This document shows, one piece after another, positions 34,446 through 43,470 of a DNA stretch of 64,000 bases. The stretch spans positions 62,001 to 126,000 of the forward strand of contig NZ_JAIUCZ020000007.1 of assembly GCF_020176955.2 (NCBI RefSeq). The letters are read 5' to 3'. How positions within the stretch are numbered: the first letter of the stretch is position 1; every line of letters starts with the position of its first letter. The translations under genes and the position numbers were made by a program. The notes below the pieces were generated by a model. That model made no database searches. It was not told where the DNA came from and saw only the letters and a program-made list of their open reading frames with translations. The stretch is from Nocardia sp. alder85J (GTDB lineage Bacteria; Actinomycetota; Actinomycetes; Mycobacteriales; Mycobacteriaceae).

Positions 34446-35048
34446 ATGACCGAGGCACCTGCCACCAACGTGACCGATCGGCTCGTCGCGGCCGCGCAGA
34501 CGTTGCTGGCCCGCAAGGGGATTCGCGCCACGACGGTCAGCGAGGTGGCCGAGGAGGCCGGGGTGTCGCGCGCCTGGCTGTACCGGCACTTCCCCGACAA
34601 GTCCGCCCTGCTGGGCGCGGCGATCGTGCGGCTGGCGGACCGGATGTCCGCCGCCGCCCGGGCCGAGGTGGATGCCGTCGGCAGCTTCGCCGAACAGCTG
34701 GCGACCGGGGTGCGCATCGGCCGCGGCGCCTACGACGACCCGGGCACCCTGCTGATGCGACTGCGCCAGACCGAGCCGGAGGAGTTCGCGGCCTGCGCGG
34801 GCGCCGGTGTCTCGGGCATGGTCCCCGAACTCGCGGGCTTCTGGCTGCCCTATGTGCGCGCCGCGGCCGCGCGCGGGGAGATCCACCCCGGCCACGACCC
34901 GGCCGAGGCCGCCGAATGGCTGGCGCGGGTGCTGATCAGCTTGTGCACCGTACCCGGTGACACCTTCGACCCGGACGATCCGGTGGCCGTGTCACGTCAC
35001 CTCCGGCGCTACGTGTTGCCGGGGCTGCGCGTGGATCCGAACGCCTGA
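34446..35048 (+). CDS. TetR family regulator
   Basis: A 200-residue TetR repressor. The helix-turn-helix is near residues 10-55: DRLVAAAQTLLARKGIRATT, then VSEVAEEAGVSRAWLYRHFP and DKSALL. The ligand domain is unassigned. GCGAGG precedes the ATG. It is divergent from the flavin monooxygenase operon and co-directional with the broken CoA ligase gene downstream. Inverted repeats with the half-site AGACAG flank it on both sides, so it probably controls both neighbours. Confidence 0.92.
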   Translation: MTEAPATNVTDRLVAAAQTLLARKGIRATTVSEVAEEAGVSRAWLYRHFPDKSALLGAAIVRLADRMSAAARAEVDAVGSFAEQLATGVRIGRGAYDDPGTLLMRLRQTEPEEFAACAGAGVSGMVPELAGFWLPYVRAAAARGEIHPGHDPAEAAEWLARVLISLCTVPGDTFDPDDPVAVSRHLRRYVLPGLRVDPNA

Positions 35049-35111
35049 TTCCCGGCCGGTTCCGGTCAGCGGGATTCCGTTGTCCGCGGGGTACACCCGT
35101 GCTATCTTCCA

Positions 35112-35121
35112 GACAGCTGTC
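35112..35121. promoter_or_regulatory. Short palindrome GACAGCTGTC
   Basis: A perfect 10-base palindrome in the leader of the CoA ligase gene. It shares the half-site AGACAG with the operator candidate at 34323-34348 on the far side of the TetR gene. Confidence 0.35.
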
Positions 35122-35292
35122 CAAGCTTATGTCCCGAACTGGTGGCGGCGCGCGGAATGACGCCGCCCCTTGGGTTTTCGTGACGGTATGCGGCACACCG
35201 AGGGTGCCCGACCGGCACCGATTCCGGGTGCGCAGGCGCGGAATCCGCGACACCGGCGACCGGCAGCAACAGCTCCGTTCGAAGGAAGTCGC

Positions 35293-37011
35293 ATGTACCA
35301 GAGCAACCTGTCGGATCCCGCCGAGGTCATGGCGACCTATCGAGAGTTCGAGCGGGAGCTGACCGCCGCCGGGAGCCCCTTCGAGACCGTCGAGGTCGAC
35401 CTGGGCGGCGATACCGTGCGCAGCTACCGGTACCGCGGCGCCGGACTTCTACGAGACCGCAGCGGAATTCGAGGCCCGCTACCCCGACCACGTACTGATC
35501 ACCGACGAGTACGGCAGCCGGACCTATCACGAGGTGCTGGTCCGGGCCCGGCGGCTGGCCGCGGCCCTGCACGAGCGGTACGGGGTCGGTCCCGGCGACC
35601 GGGTCGGCATCATGATGACCAACCAATCCGCCTATTTGACAGCCCTGTTCGCCACGGCCCGCCTCGGCGCGGTCGCCGTACTCTACAACAGCCGGGGCAG
35701 CGCGGCCGAGATCACCGCGGCGACCGCCGATGTGCCCAGCGCGGTCGTCGTCGCCGACCCCGAGCGGATCGAGATCCTGCGCACGGTGGCGCCGTCGGTC
35801 GCCCTGGTGGCCACGAACTCGGAAGGGCCGGAAGATGTTCCGACCATCGACGCGCTGCTGGACCAGGCCGGTGACGCCGATGTGCAGCAGGTGGCGACGG
35901 CCGACTCCACCTGTATGGTGCTGTTCACCTCCGGCACCTCCGGGCGGGCCAAGGGTGTCGCCCTGACCCACCGCAACATCGGCAACGTCGTGCTGAACAT
36001 GAAGTTCGTGACCGAGTGCAACATCCGGTTCGCGTCCCGGCAGTACGGCATCGGTGTGGACGATCTGCGGTCGTTCACCCCGCGATGTCCCCACTGCTGG
36101 TGTTCCCGCTGTTCCACGTCTCGGGCCTGGCCGGACTGCTGATCGCGATGAGCACCGGCGGGCAGATCGTCACCATGAGCCGATGGAATCCGGCGCATGC
36201 GGTCGGCCTGGTCGAGAAATACAAGCTCACGCTGGTGGCGGGCCCGCCGATGGCCGTCGACGAACTGCTGGCCGAACCCGATGCCGCGCAGCGGTTGTCG
36301 TCGCTGGTGAACCTCGCGCCCGGCGGGCAGGCCAACCCGCCCAACGTATCCCGGCGCATCGCGAACGTGCTGCCCGCCGCGCAGCGCAGCGTCGGCTGGG
36401 GCATGACCGAGACCGGGGGCAGCGTGTGCACCGCCAACGGCATCCTGCTCGCCGCCTTCCCCGACACCCTGGGCCCGATGAGCCCGACCATGGATGTGCG
36501 GGTGACCGACGCGGCCGGAGCTCCGCTGCCGGCCGGCGAGATCGGCGAACTGGAACTGCACGGCGGACTCGTCGCGCGCGGCTATCTCGGTCGCGCCGCA
36601 GATGCGGGCACCTTCGACGACAACTGGCTGCGCACCGGCGATATCGGCTACGTCGACGAATACGGCCTGGTGTACATCGTGGACCGCAGCAAGGACATCA
36701 TCATCGCCGCGGGCGAGAACATCTCCTGCCTCGAGGTGGAAGCCGTCCTCGCCGCGAGCGACGAATTCGTGGAGGTCGCCGTCTTCGGCGTCCCCGATCC
36801 GCGGCTGGGCGAACGGGTCGTCGCCGCGGTGACCCTGCGCGCGGGAATCTCGTTGTCCGCCGAGGACATTCGTGAACTGGCCGGCCGCAGCCTGCCGCCG
36901 TACAAGGTCCCCGCCGAAATCCTCTTCGACATGAGCCCGCTGCCCCGCAACGCCACCGGCAAACTGCTCAAACGCGAACTGCGCGCCCGCTATCCGGCCG
37001 GCAACGCCTGA
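35293..37011 (+). pseudogene. AMP-dependent CoA ligase broken by two frameshifts
   Basis: A full-length acyl-CoA ligase is encoded across three frames. Frame 1 from MYQSNLSDPAEVMATYREFE (ATG 35293, with GAAGGAAG upstream) runs to about 35440. Frame 2 begins there as APDFYETAAEFEARYP and contains VGPGDRVGIMMTN and the P-loop LFTSGTSGRAKGV, then is lost after SFTP near 36080, in a CCCC run. Frame 3 resumes at AMSPLLVFPLFHVSGLAGLL and has GWGMTETGG, GDIGYVDEYGLVYIVDRSKD and the catalytic lysine in RNATGKLLKREL. The first shift is +1 or -2 and the second is a one-base loss. Either a recent pseudogene or sequencing errors would explain it, since all domains remain intact. Confidence 0.85.
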
Positions 37012-37038
37012 GGTCGCGCGCGGGTGGCCGGGCGGTGA

Positions 37039-37653
37039 TCAGGCGTCGTAACCGGCCTGGGCGAGGATCGCGGTGCCCATCCACCGGCGCAGGTAGCGTT
37101 CGAGTTCCGCTTCGCCGCGCGGTGGATCGCCGGGGGCGAGGAAGAACGACTGCATGATCCGCAGCAGGAATTCGACGAGTTCGGCCAGCGACGCGTCGTC
37201 GTAACCGTAGTGCTCCCAGTCGACGTCGAAGCGGCGGATCATGGTCATGCCGAACGCGCGGGCCGCGTCGGAGGTGAGGCTCTCGGGCTGGCGCCTGGAA
37301 TACCCGGCGGAGATCAGGATGCCGAGGTGCGGGATGCGGGTCACCTCGTTGAGGGTGTAGACCACCGCCCGGGTCATCGCCTCGACCGGATCGGTCATGC
37401 CGCCGACCCGTTCGGTCAGCCGGTCCAGGAAACCGTCCACCGAGGCCAGCGCCGCCGCCTGCATGAGGGCGTCCGAACTGGGGAAATACCGGTACACGGT
37501 CTGCCGGATGACGCCCAGCGACTCGGCCACCTCGGCGATGTTGACCTCCGCGCCGGTGCGCGCGATCAGTTCGACGGCCGCGGCGACGATGCGGCGGGAT
37601 GCCTCCTCGTCGCTGTCCGGGGGGCTACCGCCCCACCCCCGTCGTCGTGCCAC
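37039..37653 (-). CDS. TetR family regulator
   Basis: A 204-residue TetR repressor with its helix-turn-helix near residues 17-65: SRRIVAAAVELIARTGAEV, then IAEVAESLGVIRQTVYRYFP and SSDALM. The GTG start is preceded by AGGAAGCAGG. It converges on the CoA ligase gene and is divergent from a PF10118-like gene. An inverted repeat lies in the 171-base gap between them. Its ligand cannot be predicted. Confidence 0.92.
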   Translation of the reverse strand: MARRRGWGGSPPDSDEEASRRIVAAAVELIARTGAEVNIAEVAESLGVIRQTVYRYFPSSDALMQAAALASVDGFLDRLTERVGGMTDPVEAMTRAVVYTLNEVTRIPHLGILISAGYSRRQPESLTSDAARAFGMTMIRRFDVDWEHYGYDDASLAELVEFLLRIMQSFFLAPGDPPRGEAELERYLRRWMGTAILAQAGYDA

Positions 37654-37749
37654 TGGCCTGCTTCCTGGGCTCGGGTCGAATGTCCGCCAAAGATCTTACG
37701 GGCGCGGGCGCGCCGATTGTGCCGCAGCCGGAATCGCTCGCGGGAAGTG

Positions 37750-37779
37750 ATCATACGAACATACGACTGTCTGTATGAT
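37750..37779. promoter_or_regulatory. Inverted repeat ATCATAC / GTATGAT
   Basis: Perfect 7-base arms around a 16-base spacer, which itself contains a further CATACGA copy, lie between a TetR gene and the PF10118-like gene, 45 bases before the latter's start. It is a likely operator with overlapping half-sites. Confidence 0.5.
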
Positions 37780-37824
37780 AGCCTCCATCGGTCGGCGCGA
37801 GCCGGCCCGAGGGAGGTACAGCAG

Positions 37825-38754
37825 ATGACCGAATTGCAAGTCCGGAAGATGTGCTTCGCCTTCGCGGACTACGACGTGCCATTCCTGTGGAACGAGCAGA
37901 ATCCGGCGTTCTCGGCCATGGCCAATGCGGTCTCGATCCTCGCGATCGGCTTCGAGAAGATGATCGTGCAGATGATCCGCGAGGCGAAACCGCGGATCAC
38001 CGATCCGGTGGTGGCCGAGGAGGCCGACGCCTTCGTGCGGCAGGAGGGCCAGCACTCCACCGCGCACCGCCAGCACGTGAACGCCCTCGTCCGCGCCCAT
38101 CCGGGCCTGCGCGAGACCGTCGACGAGGTGATCGCCGAATTCGACGCCCTCACCGCGAACACGTCGCTGGAATACCGGCTGGCCTACACCGCGGATCTGG
38201 AGGCGACCTTCACCCCGGTGTTCAAGCTGATGCTGGACAACGAGGCGACGCTGTTCGCGCCCGGCGACGACCGGGTGGCCTCGTTGTTCATCTGGCATTT
38301 CGTGGAGGAGGTGGAACACCGCAGTTCGGCGCTGATCATCTTCGACTCGGTGGTCGGCAGCGATCTCTACCGGATGCGGATGGCCCCGTCGATCTTCCGG
38401 CACGTGCTGCGCATGGTGCGGATCGCCTCCCAGGGCTTCAACGATCATGTGCCGCTGGCGGATCGGAAGGTCGACGCGATGGCGATGTTCGCCACCTACC
38501 GGCATCGGCGGCGGCTGGGCCGCCGGCTGCCGCGGCTGGGGACACCCGATCAGGGCCCGTTGTCGCGCGCCTTCGACGACCTGTCGCTGCGGGAACAGCT
38601 CGTCGCGCTGTCCGGCATCGTCCGCAGTCAGCTGCCCGGACACGATCCGACGCACGAGAAGCTGCCCGCGCTCGCCGATGTCTGGTTCCGCCGCTACGAC
38701 GCGGGCTACGACGTCTCGCAGTGGTACACCGCCGACCTGACGACGTCGAAGTAG
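37825..38754 (+). CDS. Predicted metal-dependent hydrolase (PF10118-like)
   Basis: A 309-residue protein resembling the PF10118 family of predicted metal-dependent enzymes. It is mostly helical and has two sets of carboxylate/histidine motifs: FVRQEGQHSTAHRQHVNA and IWHFVEEVEHRSSAL, which look like a ferritin-type di-metal site (ExxH repeated). The family's activity is not well established; a di-iron oxygenase is as plausible as a hydrolase. GGGAGG precedes the ATG at 37825, and the long frame further upstream is antisense to the TetR gene. A membrane-protein gene follows 13 bases later, so the two are likely partners. Confidence 0.85.
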   Translation: MTELQVRKMCFAFADYDVPFLWNEQNPAFSAMANAVSILAIGFEKMIVQMIREAKPRITDPVVAEEADAFVRQEGQHSTAHRQHVNALVRAHPGLRETVDEVIAEFDALTANTSLEYRLAYTADLEATFTPVFKLMLDNEATLFAPGDDRVASLFIWHFVEEVEHRSSALIIFDSVVGSDLYRMRMAPSIFRHVLRMVRIASQGFNDHVPLADRKVDAMAMFATYRHRRRLGRRLPRLGTPDQGPLSRAFDDLSLREQLVALSGIVRSQLPGHDPTHEKLPALADVWFRRYDAGYDVSQWYTADLTTSK

Positions 38755-38767
38755 ACCGGAGTCACCC

Positions 38768-39919
38768 ATGTCCGACCATTGCTCTCCGACCTTCGATCAA
38801 CTCGCGACCGAACTCGGTTTCTCGTGCAAGACCGCGGGCGGCCCGGTCGAATTCCGCAATCCGCTGCACCTGGAGAACTGGACGCTGCCGGTGCTCGAGG
38901 TCCTGGTGATCCTCGGCGCGGTGCTGACCCTGAGCTACGCGATCCAGCGGCTGCGGCGCCACGGCGATCCCACCAATCTGGTGCTGTGGCTGGGCGCGAC
39001 CGCCTATCTGTTCATCATCGAGCCGCCGCTGTACTTCCCGGCCGCCTTCGGCATCGGCGCCCATGTCGACACGATGTTCGCGCACAACGTGTTCACCGTC
39101 GACTTCCTGTGGGGCAGACTGCCGCTGTACATCGTGGCGATCTATCCGTTCATGGCGACGCTGGCCTTCGAAACCGTGCGCAGGCTGGGTGTCTTCCGGC
39201 GCTACGGCGTGCTCGCGGGGGCGGTGTGCGTGGGTTTCGTCCACCACGCCTACTACGAGGTCTTCGATCAGATCGGGCCGCAGCTGAAGTGGTGGGAGTG
39301 GTCGACCGGTAATTCGCTGAACCAGCCGATGTTCGATTCGGTGCCGCTGTCGAGCATCGTGGTCTTCGCGGCGCTGTGGCCGATGTCGCTGGCGTTCTGC
39401 GTGCAGCTGTTCGTCGGCCGGCACGTCGACGCGGGGCGGCGGTTGCCCGCGGCGCAGCTGGTGTGGCGGACCGTCGCGATCGGCATCCTGGGCGCGCTGG
39501 GTACCTTCGTATTGCCGCTGCCCGCAACGGTGTTCGGCGCGAACGACACCACCGTGCGCGGTGTGCTCTACGCCGCCGAGCTGATCGTGCTGAGCGTCGT
39601 CGCCGCGGTGCTGCTGGTGGTGCAGTGGCGGCGGCTGCGCCGGGGCGAAGTCGTACCGGTGCACACGAATCCGGTCGTCCGGGCCTATTCGGTGGTGTAT
39701 GTGGCTGTGCTGGCACTGTTCTGGGTCACCGCGCTCCCGGACTTCCTGCACGCCAACCACGGCTGGGCCCGCCACGGCGGCCCGACCGGTAACGCCGGCT
39801 ACACCGTGGTCTGCTTCGTGATCGCGATCCTGTGCAGCGCGGCGCTGTTCGGCCGATCGGGCACACGGGTCACGGCGCCGGTCGGCACCGCGCCGGAGGC
39901 CGCCGCCGTCGCCGGCTGA
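38768..39919 (+). CDS. Integral membrane protein, unknown function
   Basis: A 383-residue polytopic membrane protein with about nine hydrophobic segments, for example LPVLEVLVILGAVLTLSYAI, YFPAAF after a FIIEPPLY turn, LPLYIVAIYPFMATLAF, VGFVHHAYYEVF, and a C-terminal YTVVCFVIAILCSAALFG. Histidines and acidic residues sit at segment ends (FVHHAYYEVFDQIG; FAHNVFTVD). I recognise no transporter or enzyme family. A GGAGT site precedes the ATG and the gene lies 13 bases after the PF10118-like gene, so the two products probably work together at the membrane. Confidence 0.8.
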   Translation: MSDHCSPTFDQLATELGFSCKTAGGPVEFRNPLHLENWTLPVLEVLVILGAVLTLSYAIQRLRRHGDPTNLVLWLGATAYLFIIEPPLYFPAAFGIGAHVDTMFAHNVFTVDFLWGRLPLYIVAIYPFMATLAFETVRRLGVFRRYGVLAGAVCVGFVHHAYYEVFDQIGPQLKWWEWSTGNSLNQPMFDSVPLSSIVVFAALWPMSLAFCVQLFVGRHVDAGRRLPAAQLVWRTVAIGILGALGTFVLPLPATVFGANDTTVRGVLYAAELIVLSVVAAVLLVVQWRRLRRGEVVPVHTNPVVRAYSVVYVAVLALFWVTALPDFLHANHGWARHGGPTGNAGYTVVCFVIAILCSAALFGRSGTRVTAPVGTAPEAAAVAG

Positions 39920-39972
39920 TCCGGACCTGCTGTCACACCGGACATCTGCCGAGACGAACGAGGAAATCTGCG

Positions 39973-40977
39973 GTGCGGGTGCATCTTCAGCTGGACGGCT
40001 CACCGGACGAGGTATCGCGCCACGCCCGGGAGATCGAAACCCTCGGCGCGGACGGCCTGTTCACCTTCGAGGGACCGCACGACGTGTTCTTCCCGCTGGT
40101 GGCGGCCGCGGGCACGGTCGATCTGGACCTGATGACCAACGTCGCCATCGCCGGACCGCGCAGCCCGCTGCATCTGGCCCATGCCGCCTGGGACCTACAG
40201 GTCTACAGCCGCGGCCGGTTCCGGCTCGGCCTCGGGTCCCAGATCAAGGTGCACATCGAACGGCGGTACAGCGCTCGCTGGGACCGGCCCGCCGCGCGGA
40301 TGGCCGAGACCGTCGCCGCGGTCAAGGCCATCTTCGCGGCCTGGGAAGGTGAACAGTCCTTGAATTTTCGCGGCGAATTCTTCACCCACACGCTGATGCC
40401 GCCGAATTTCGATCCGGGCCCGAATCCCTACGGTCCGCCGCCGGTTCTCGTCGGCGCGCTGGGGCCGTTCATGACCCGTGCGGCGGCCGAGGTGGCCGAC
40501 GGCGTACTGGTCATGCCGTTCCATTCGAAGCGTCATTTCGCCACCCGCACGATCCCGAATATCGAAGCGGGACTTCGTCGTTCGGGCCGCGACGGCACGG
40601 ATTTCAGCATCGTCGCGCAGGCGATGGTCGCCATCGGCAGCGACGAGGAACAGCTGGCGCGGGCCGTCGACGGGGTGGGCCGGCTGGTCGCCTTCTAGGG
40701 CTCCACCCCCGCCTACGCGCCGGTGCTCGAGGTCGAGGGGTGGGCCGAGCTGATGCCCGAGCTCAACGCGCTGTCGAAGGCGGGCAGATTCGCCGAGATG
40801 CGCGCGCTCGTGACCCCCGAGATGGTGGCCACGCTCGCGGTGGTCGGCACCCCCCAGCAGTGCGCTGACCAGCTACGGGACCGGTTCGCGCCACACGCCC
40901 GGGAGGTGTGCTGCTACTTTCCCGGCTACACCGCGGCGCCCGCGGACATCGCCGAACTGGTCGACGCGCTGCGGTGA
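39973..40977 (+). pseudogene. LLM F420-type oxidoreductase gene with in-frame TAG
   Basis: A luciferase-like oxidoreductase frame that is complete except for one stop codon. GTG 39973 (GAGGAA upstream) begins VRVHLQLDGSPDEVSRHARE and continues through GADGLFTFEGPHDVFFPL, RFRLGLGSQIKVHIERRY and PPVLVGALGPFMTRAAAEVA. A TAG at 40696-40698 follows GRLVAF, and the same frame goes on as GSTPAYAPVLEVEGWAELMP to the natural end at 40977. Related proteins have Tyr between those parts, so a single TAC-to-TAG change explains the stop. The truncated 241-residue product would lack the last third and is unlikely to be active. An assembly error is possible. Confidence 0.85.
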
Positions 40978-41050
40978 CCGCGGCCACTGCCGGTGGCAAC
41001 CGGCACGGGCCGGACATTCCGGATGGACCCGACCCACTAGCCTTGCGCAC

Positions 41051-42376
41051 ATGACAGCGACCAAGGTTTTCGCTGCCCGGTTGATGGGCCTGGCAGTACT
41101 GGGCCCGGACGGCGAATCCATCGGCCGCCTGCGCGACATCGTGGTGTCGATCCGATACGACGATCGGCAGCCACGGGTGCTCGGCGCGCTGGTGGAACTG
41201 CCCACCCGGCGGCGGATCTTCGTACCGATGCTGCGGGTGCAGACCGTCGACCCGGGAGCGGTGACACTGAACACCGGCACGATCAGTGTGCGGCGGTTCG
41301 AACAACGGCCCGGGGAGATCCTGGCCATCGCGCAGATCCTGGACTCCACCGTGCAGGTGGCCGATCCGGAGCTGCCGCAACTGACCGGTACCGATGTGGT
41401 GGTGGTCGATCTCGGCATCGAACAGATCCGCAGCCGCGACTGGGTGGTGTCGCGGGTCGCGGTGCGCGAGCGGCGCCGACCCGGCGTCGGGTTCCGGCGG
41501 CGCGGCGACGTGCACGTGGTGACCTGGGGGCAGGTCCGCGGCCTCACCCACACCGACCTGGACACGCCGGGTCAGGACGTCACCCAGCTGCTGGAACAGT
41601 TCGAGGGCCTGCGGGCCGCCGACGTGGCGCACCGGCTGCGCGAACTGCCGGACAAGCGCCGGCTCGAGGTCGCCTCGGCCTTCGACGACGAACGCCTGGC
41701 CGACGTGGTGCAGGAGTTGCCGGAGAGCGACCAGGTCCACCTGCTGGAGGAGCTCGGCACCGAGCGCGCCGCCGACGTCCTGGAGGCGATGGATCCCGAC
41801 GATGCCGCCGACCTGCTCGGCGAGCTGTCCCAGACGGAGGCGGAATCGCTGCTGGCACTGATGGATCCGGAGGATTCCGATCCAGTGCGCCGGCTGCTGG
41901 AACATGCGCCGTACACCGCCGGTGGCCTGATGACCACCGAGGCGGTGGTGCTCACGCCGTCCATGACCGTCGCCCACGCGCTGGCCCGCATCCGCGATCC
42001 CGAGCTGACCCCGGCACTGGCCAGCATGGTGTTCGTGGTGCGGCCGCCGACCGCCACCCCGACCGGCCGCTACCTCGGCTGCGTGCACTTCCAGCAGTTG
42101 CTGCGCGAACCGCCCGCGAGCCTGGTCGGCGGCATCGTCGACAACGGCCTGGCCCAGCTGCGGCCGGAGGCCCCGCTGACCTCGGTGACCCGCTACTTCG
42201 CCACCTACAACCTGGTGTGCGGGCCCGTGGTGGACGCGGAGAATCATCTGCTGGGCGCCGTCACCGTCGACGACGTCCTCGACCACCTGCTGCCCGAGGA
42301 TTGGCGCGAGCAGGACGAAGACGAGCAGGATCTGCACGGCGCCCCCGTGTTGGAAGAAACGGGAGACCGGCCATGA
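41051..42376 (+). CDS. PRC-barrel / MgtE-N / CBS protein
   Basis: A 441-residue soluble protein. Residues 1-160 look like two PRC-barrel-like segments (GESIGRLRDIVVSI; GTDVVVVDLGIEQIRSRDW). Residues about 180-290 are an MgtE N-terminal domain built of helical repeats (LPDKRRLEVASAFDDERLAD, then LEAMDPDDAADLLGEL). A CBS pair follows (TAGGLMTTEAVVLTPSMTVA; FATYNLVCGPVVDAENHLLG). The MgtE magnesium channel domain is absent: there are no membrane segments. A DUF1003 membrane-protein gene follows 49 bases later, an arrangement also known, from memory, in mycobacteria (Rv1232c/Rv1231c). A regulatory role in metal homeostasis is likely but unproven. Confidence 0.88.
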   Translation: MTATKVFAARLMGLAVLGPDGESIGRLRDIVVSIRYDDRQPRVLGALVELPTRRRIFVPMLRVQTVDPGAVTLNTGTISVRRFEQRPGEILAIAQILDSTVQVADPELPQLTGTDVVVVDLGIEQIRSRDWVVSRVAVRERRRPGVGFRRRGDVHVVTWGQVRGLTHTDLDTPGQDVTQLLEQFEGLRAADVAHRLRELPDKRRLEVASAFDDERLADVVQELPESDQVHLLEELGTERAADVLEAMDPDDAADLLGELSQTEAESLLALMDPEDSDPVRRLLEHAPYTAGGLMTTEAVVLTPSMTVAHALARIRDPELTPALASMVFVVRPPTATPTGRYLGCVHFQQLLREPPASLVGGIVDNGLAQLRPEAPLTSVTRYFATYNLVCGPVVDAENHLLGAVTVDDVLDHLLPEDWREQDEDEQDLHGAPVLEETGDRP

Positions 42377-42425
42377 CCAGTCCGAACGGCATCCACCGGC
42401 CCCGCTCGCGCCGGGAGGTCGTCGC

Positions 42426-43022
42426 GTGAGCGACCGCTCGCCCAAGATCACCGCCCGGCAGCGCCTGGAGACACCCGTCGAATCCCGGTTCCGCGGATTC
42501 GACTGGGACGCCGAGGCCATGGCGCGCGGCAGCGAGAAGATCGCCCGCTTCCTCGGCACCGGCCGCTATCTGGTGATCCAGACCGTGATCGTGATCGTGT
42601 GGATCATCCTGAACGTCTTCGTGATCGCCCTGCAATGGGACCCGTACCCGTTCATCCTGCTGAACCTGGCCTTCTCCACCCAGGCCGCCTACGCCGCCCC
42701 GCTGATCCTGCTCGCCCAGAACCGCCAGGACAACCGCGACCGCGTCTCCCTCGAGGAGGACCGTACCCGCGCGGCCCAGACCAAGGCCGACACCGAATTC
42801 CTCGCCCGCGAACTGGCTGCCCTGCGCTTCGCCGTCGGCGAGGTCACCACCCGCGACTACTTCCGCCGCGAACTCGACACGATCCGCGAATCCCTGGAAC
42901 GCCTGGAGGCCGCGGCGGCCGGCGACGACGTGAGGGGCAAGAAGGTGAAGAAACGCGCGGCCCCGAAGCGCGCCGGTGTGACTGTGCCACAAGAGGATTC
43001 GACCCAGGAGGATCAGGAGTAG
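42426..43022 (+). CDS. DUF1003 membrane protein
   Basis: A 198-residue protein of the DUF1003 family. Two hydrophobic helices (LVIQTVIVIVWIILNVFVIA; PFILLNLAFSTQAAYAAPL) form a hairpin, followed by the conserved AQNRQDNRDR and SLEEDRTRAAQTKADTEFLA. The C terminus is a charged, probably coiled region ending in a Lys-rich tail. The function of the family is not known. A GGGAGG site lies before the GTG at 42426. The gene follows the MgtE-N/CBS gene by 49 bases and the two are likely co-transcribed. Confidence 0.9.
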   Translation: MSDRSPKITARQRLETPVESRFRGFDWDAEAMARGSEKIARFLGTGRYLVIQTVIVIVWIILNVFVIALQWDPYPFILLNLAFSTQAAYAAPLILLAQNRQDNRDRVSLEEDRTRAAQTKADTEFLARELAALRFAVGEVTTRDYFRRELDTIRESLERLEAAAAGDDVRGKKVKKRAAPKRAGVTVPQEDSTQEDQE

Positions 43023-43107
43023 GCATGTGCCCGGATGTCCTCGACGGACTCGTCACCGACTTCCTCGACCGGCCTCGGACGGCCGAAGTTCGATCGGTCC
43101 GCCGGCG

Positions 43108-43470
43108 TTATCCGACCGCGTCGGCGTCGCAGGCCTTGTCCTCGGCCGGAACTACTCCGTCGCTCAGGTAGGCATTGACCATGCCGTTGAGGCAGTCGCT
43201 CAACCCGGTACGGATGTCATGTGGATGCGGTATTTCGCAGCGTGACCAGGCGGGGCTCGGGCAGGGCGCGATGTAGTCCCAGGGCATGCCGATAGGGAGC
43301 GCCGGTCGACTGCACGAGCAGGACTGGAACCGAATTGCGCACGTGGGTGCGGAATTCCACCGGGCGGGGCCAGAAGGCACAGGGCTGGATGTTGTCGGCC
43401 ATCGCCGCGAAGATCGGTTGCGTGGTGCGGGTGGCTTCGATGTTGTGCCGATACCAGGCCGGATCCGTCG
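43108..43470 (-). pseudogene. Remnant of a TAP-like alpha/beta hydrolase C terminus
   Basis: Two frames together resemble the C-terminal end of a secreted tripeptidyl-aminopeptidase-like hydrolase. The first reads WYRHNIEATRTTQPIFAAMA, then QPCAFWPRPVE, VPVLLVQSTGAPYRHALGLH and RALPEPRLVTLR. A frame change follows, and GLSDCLNGMVNAYLSDGVVP then AEDKACDADAVG completes the normal ending (Cys, then VNAYLxDGxxP). The N-terminal two thirds, including the catalytic Ser, are missing upstream. This is a decayed fragment; assignment of the family is from remembered sequence patterns. Confidence 0.6.
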
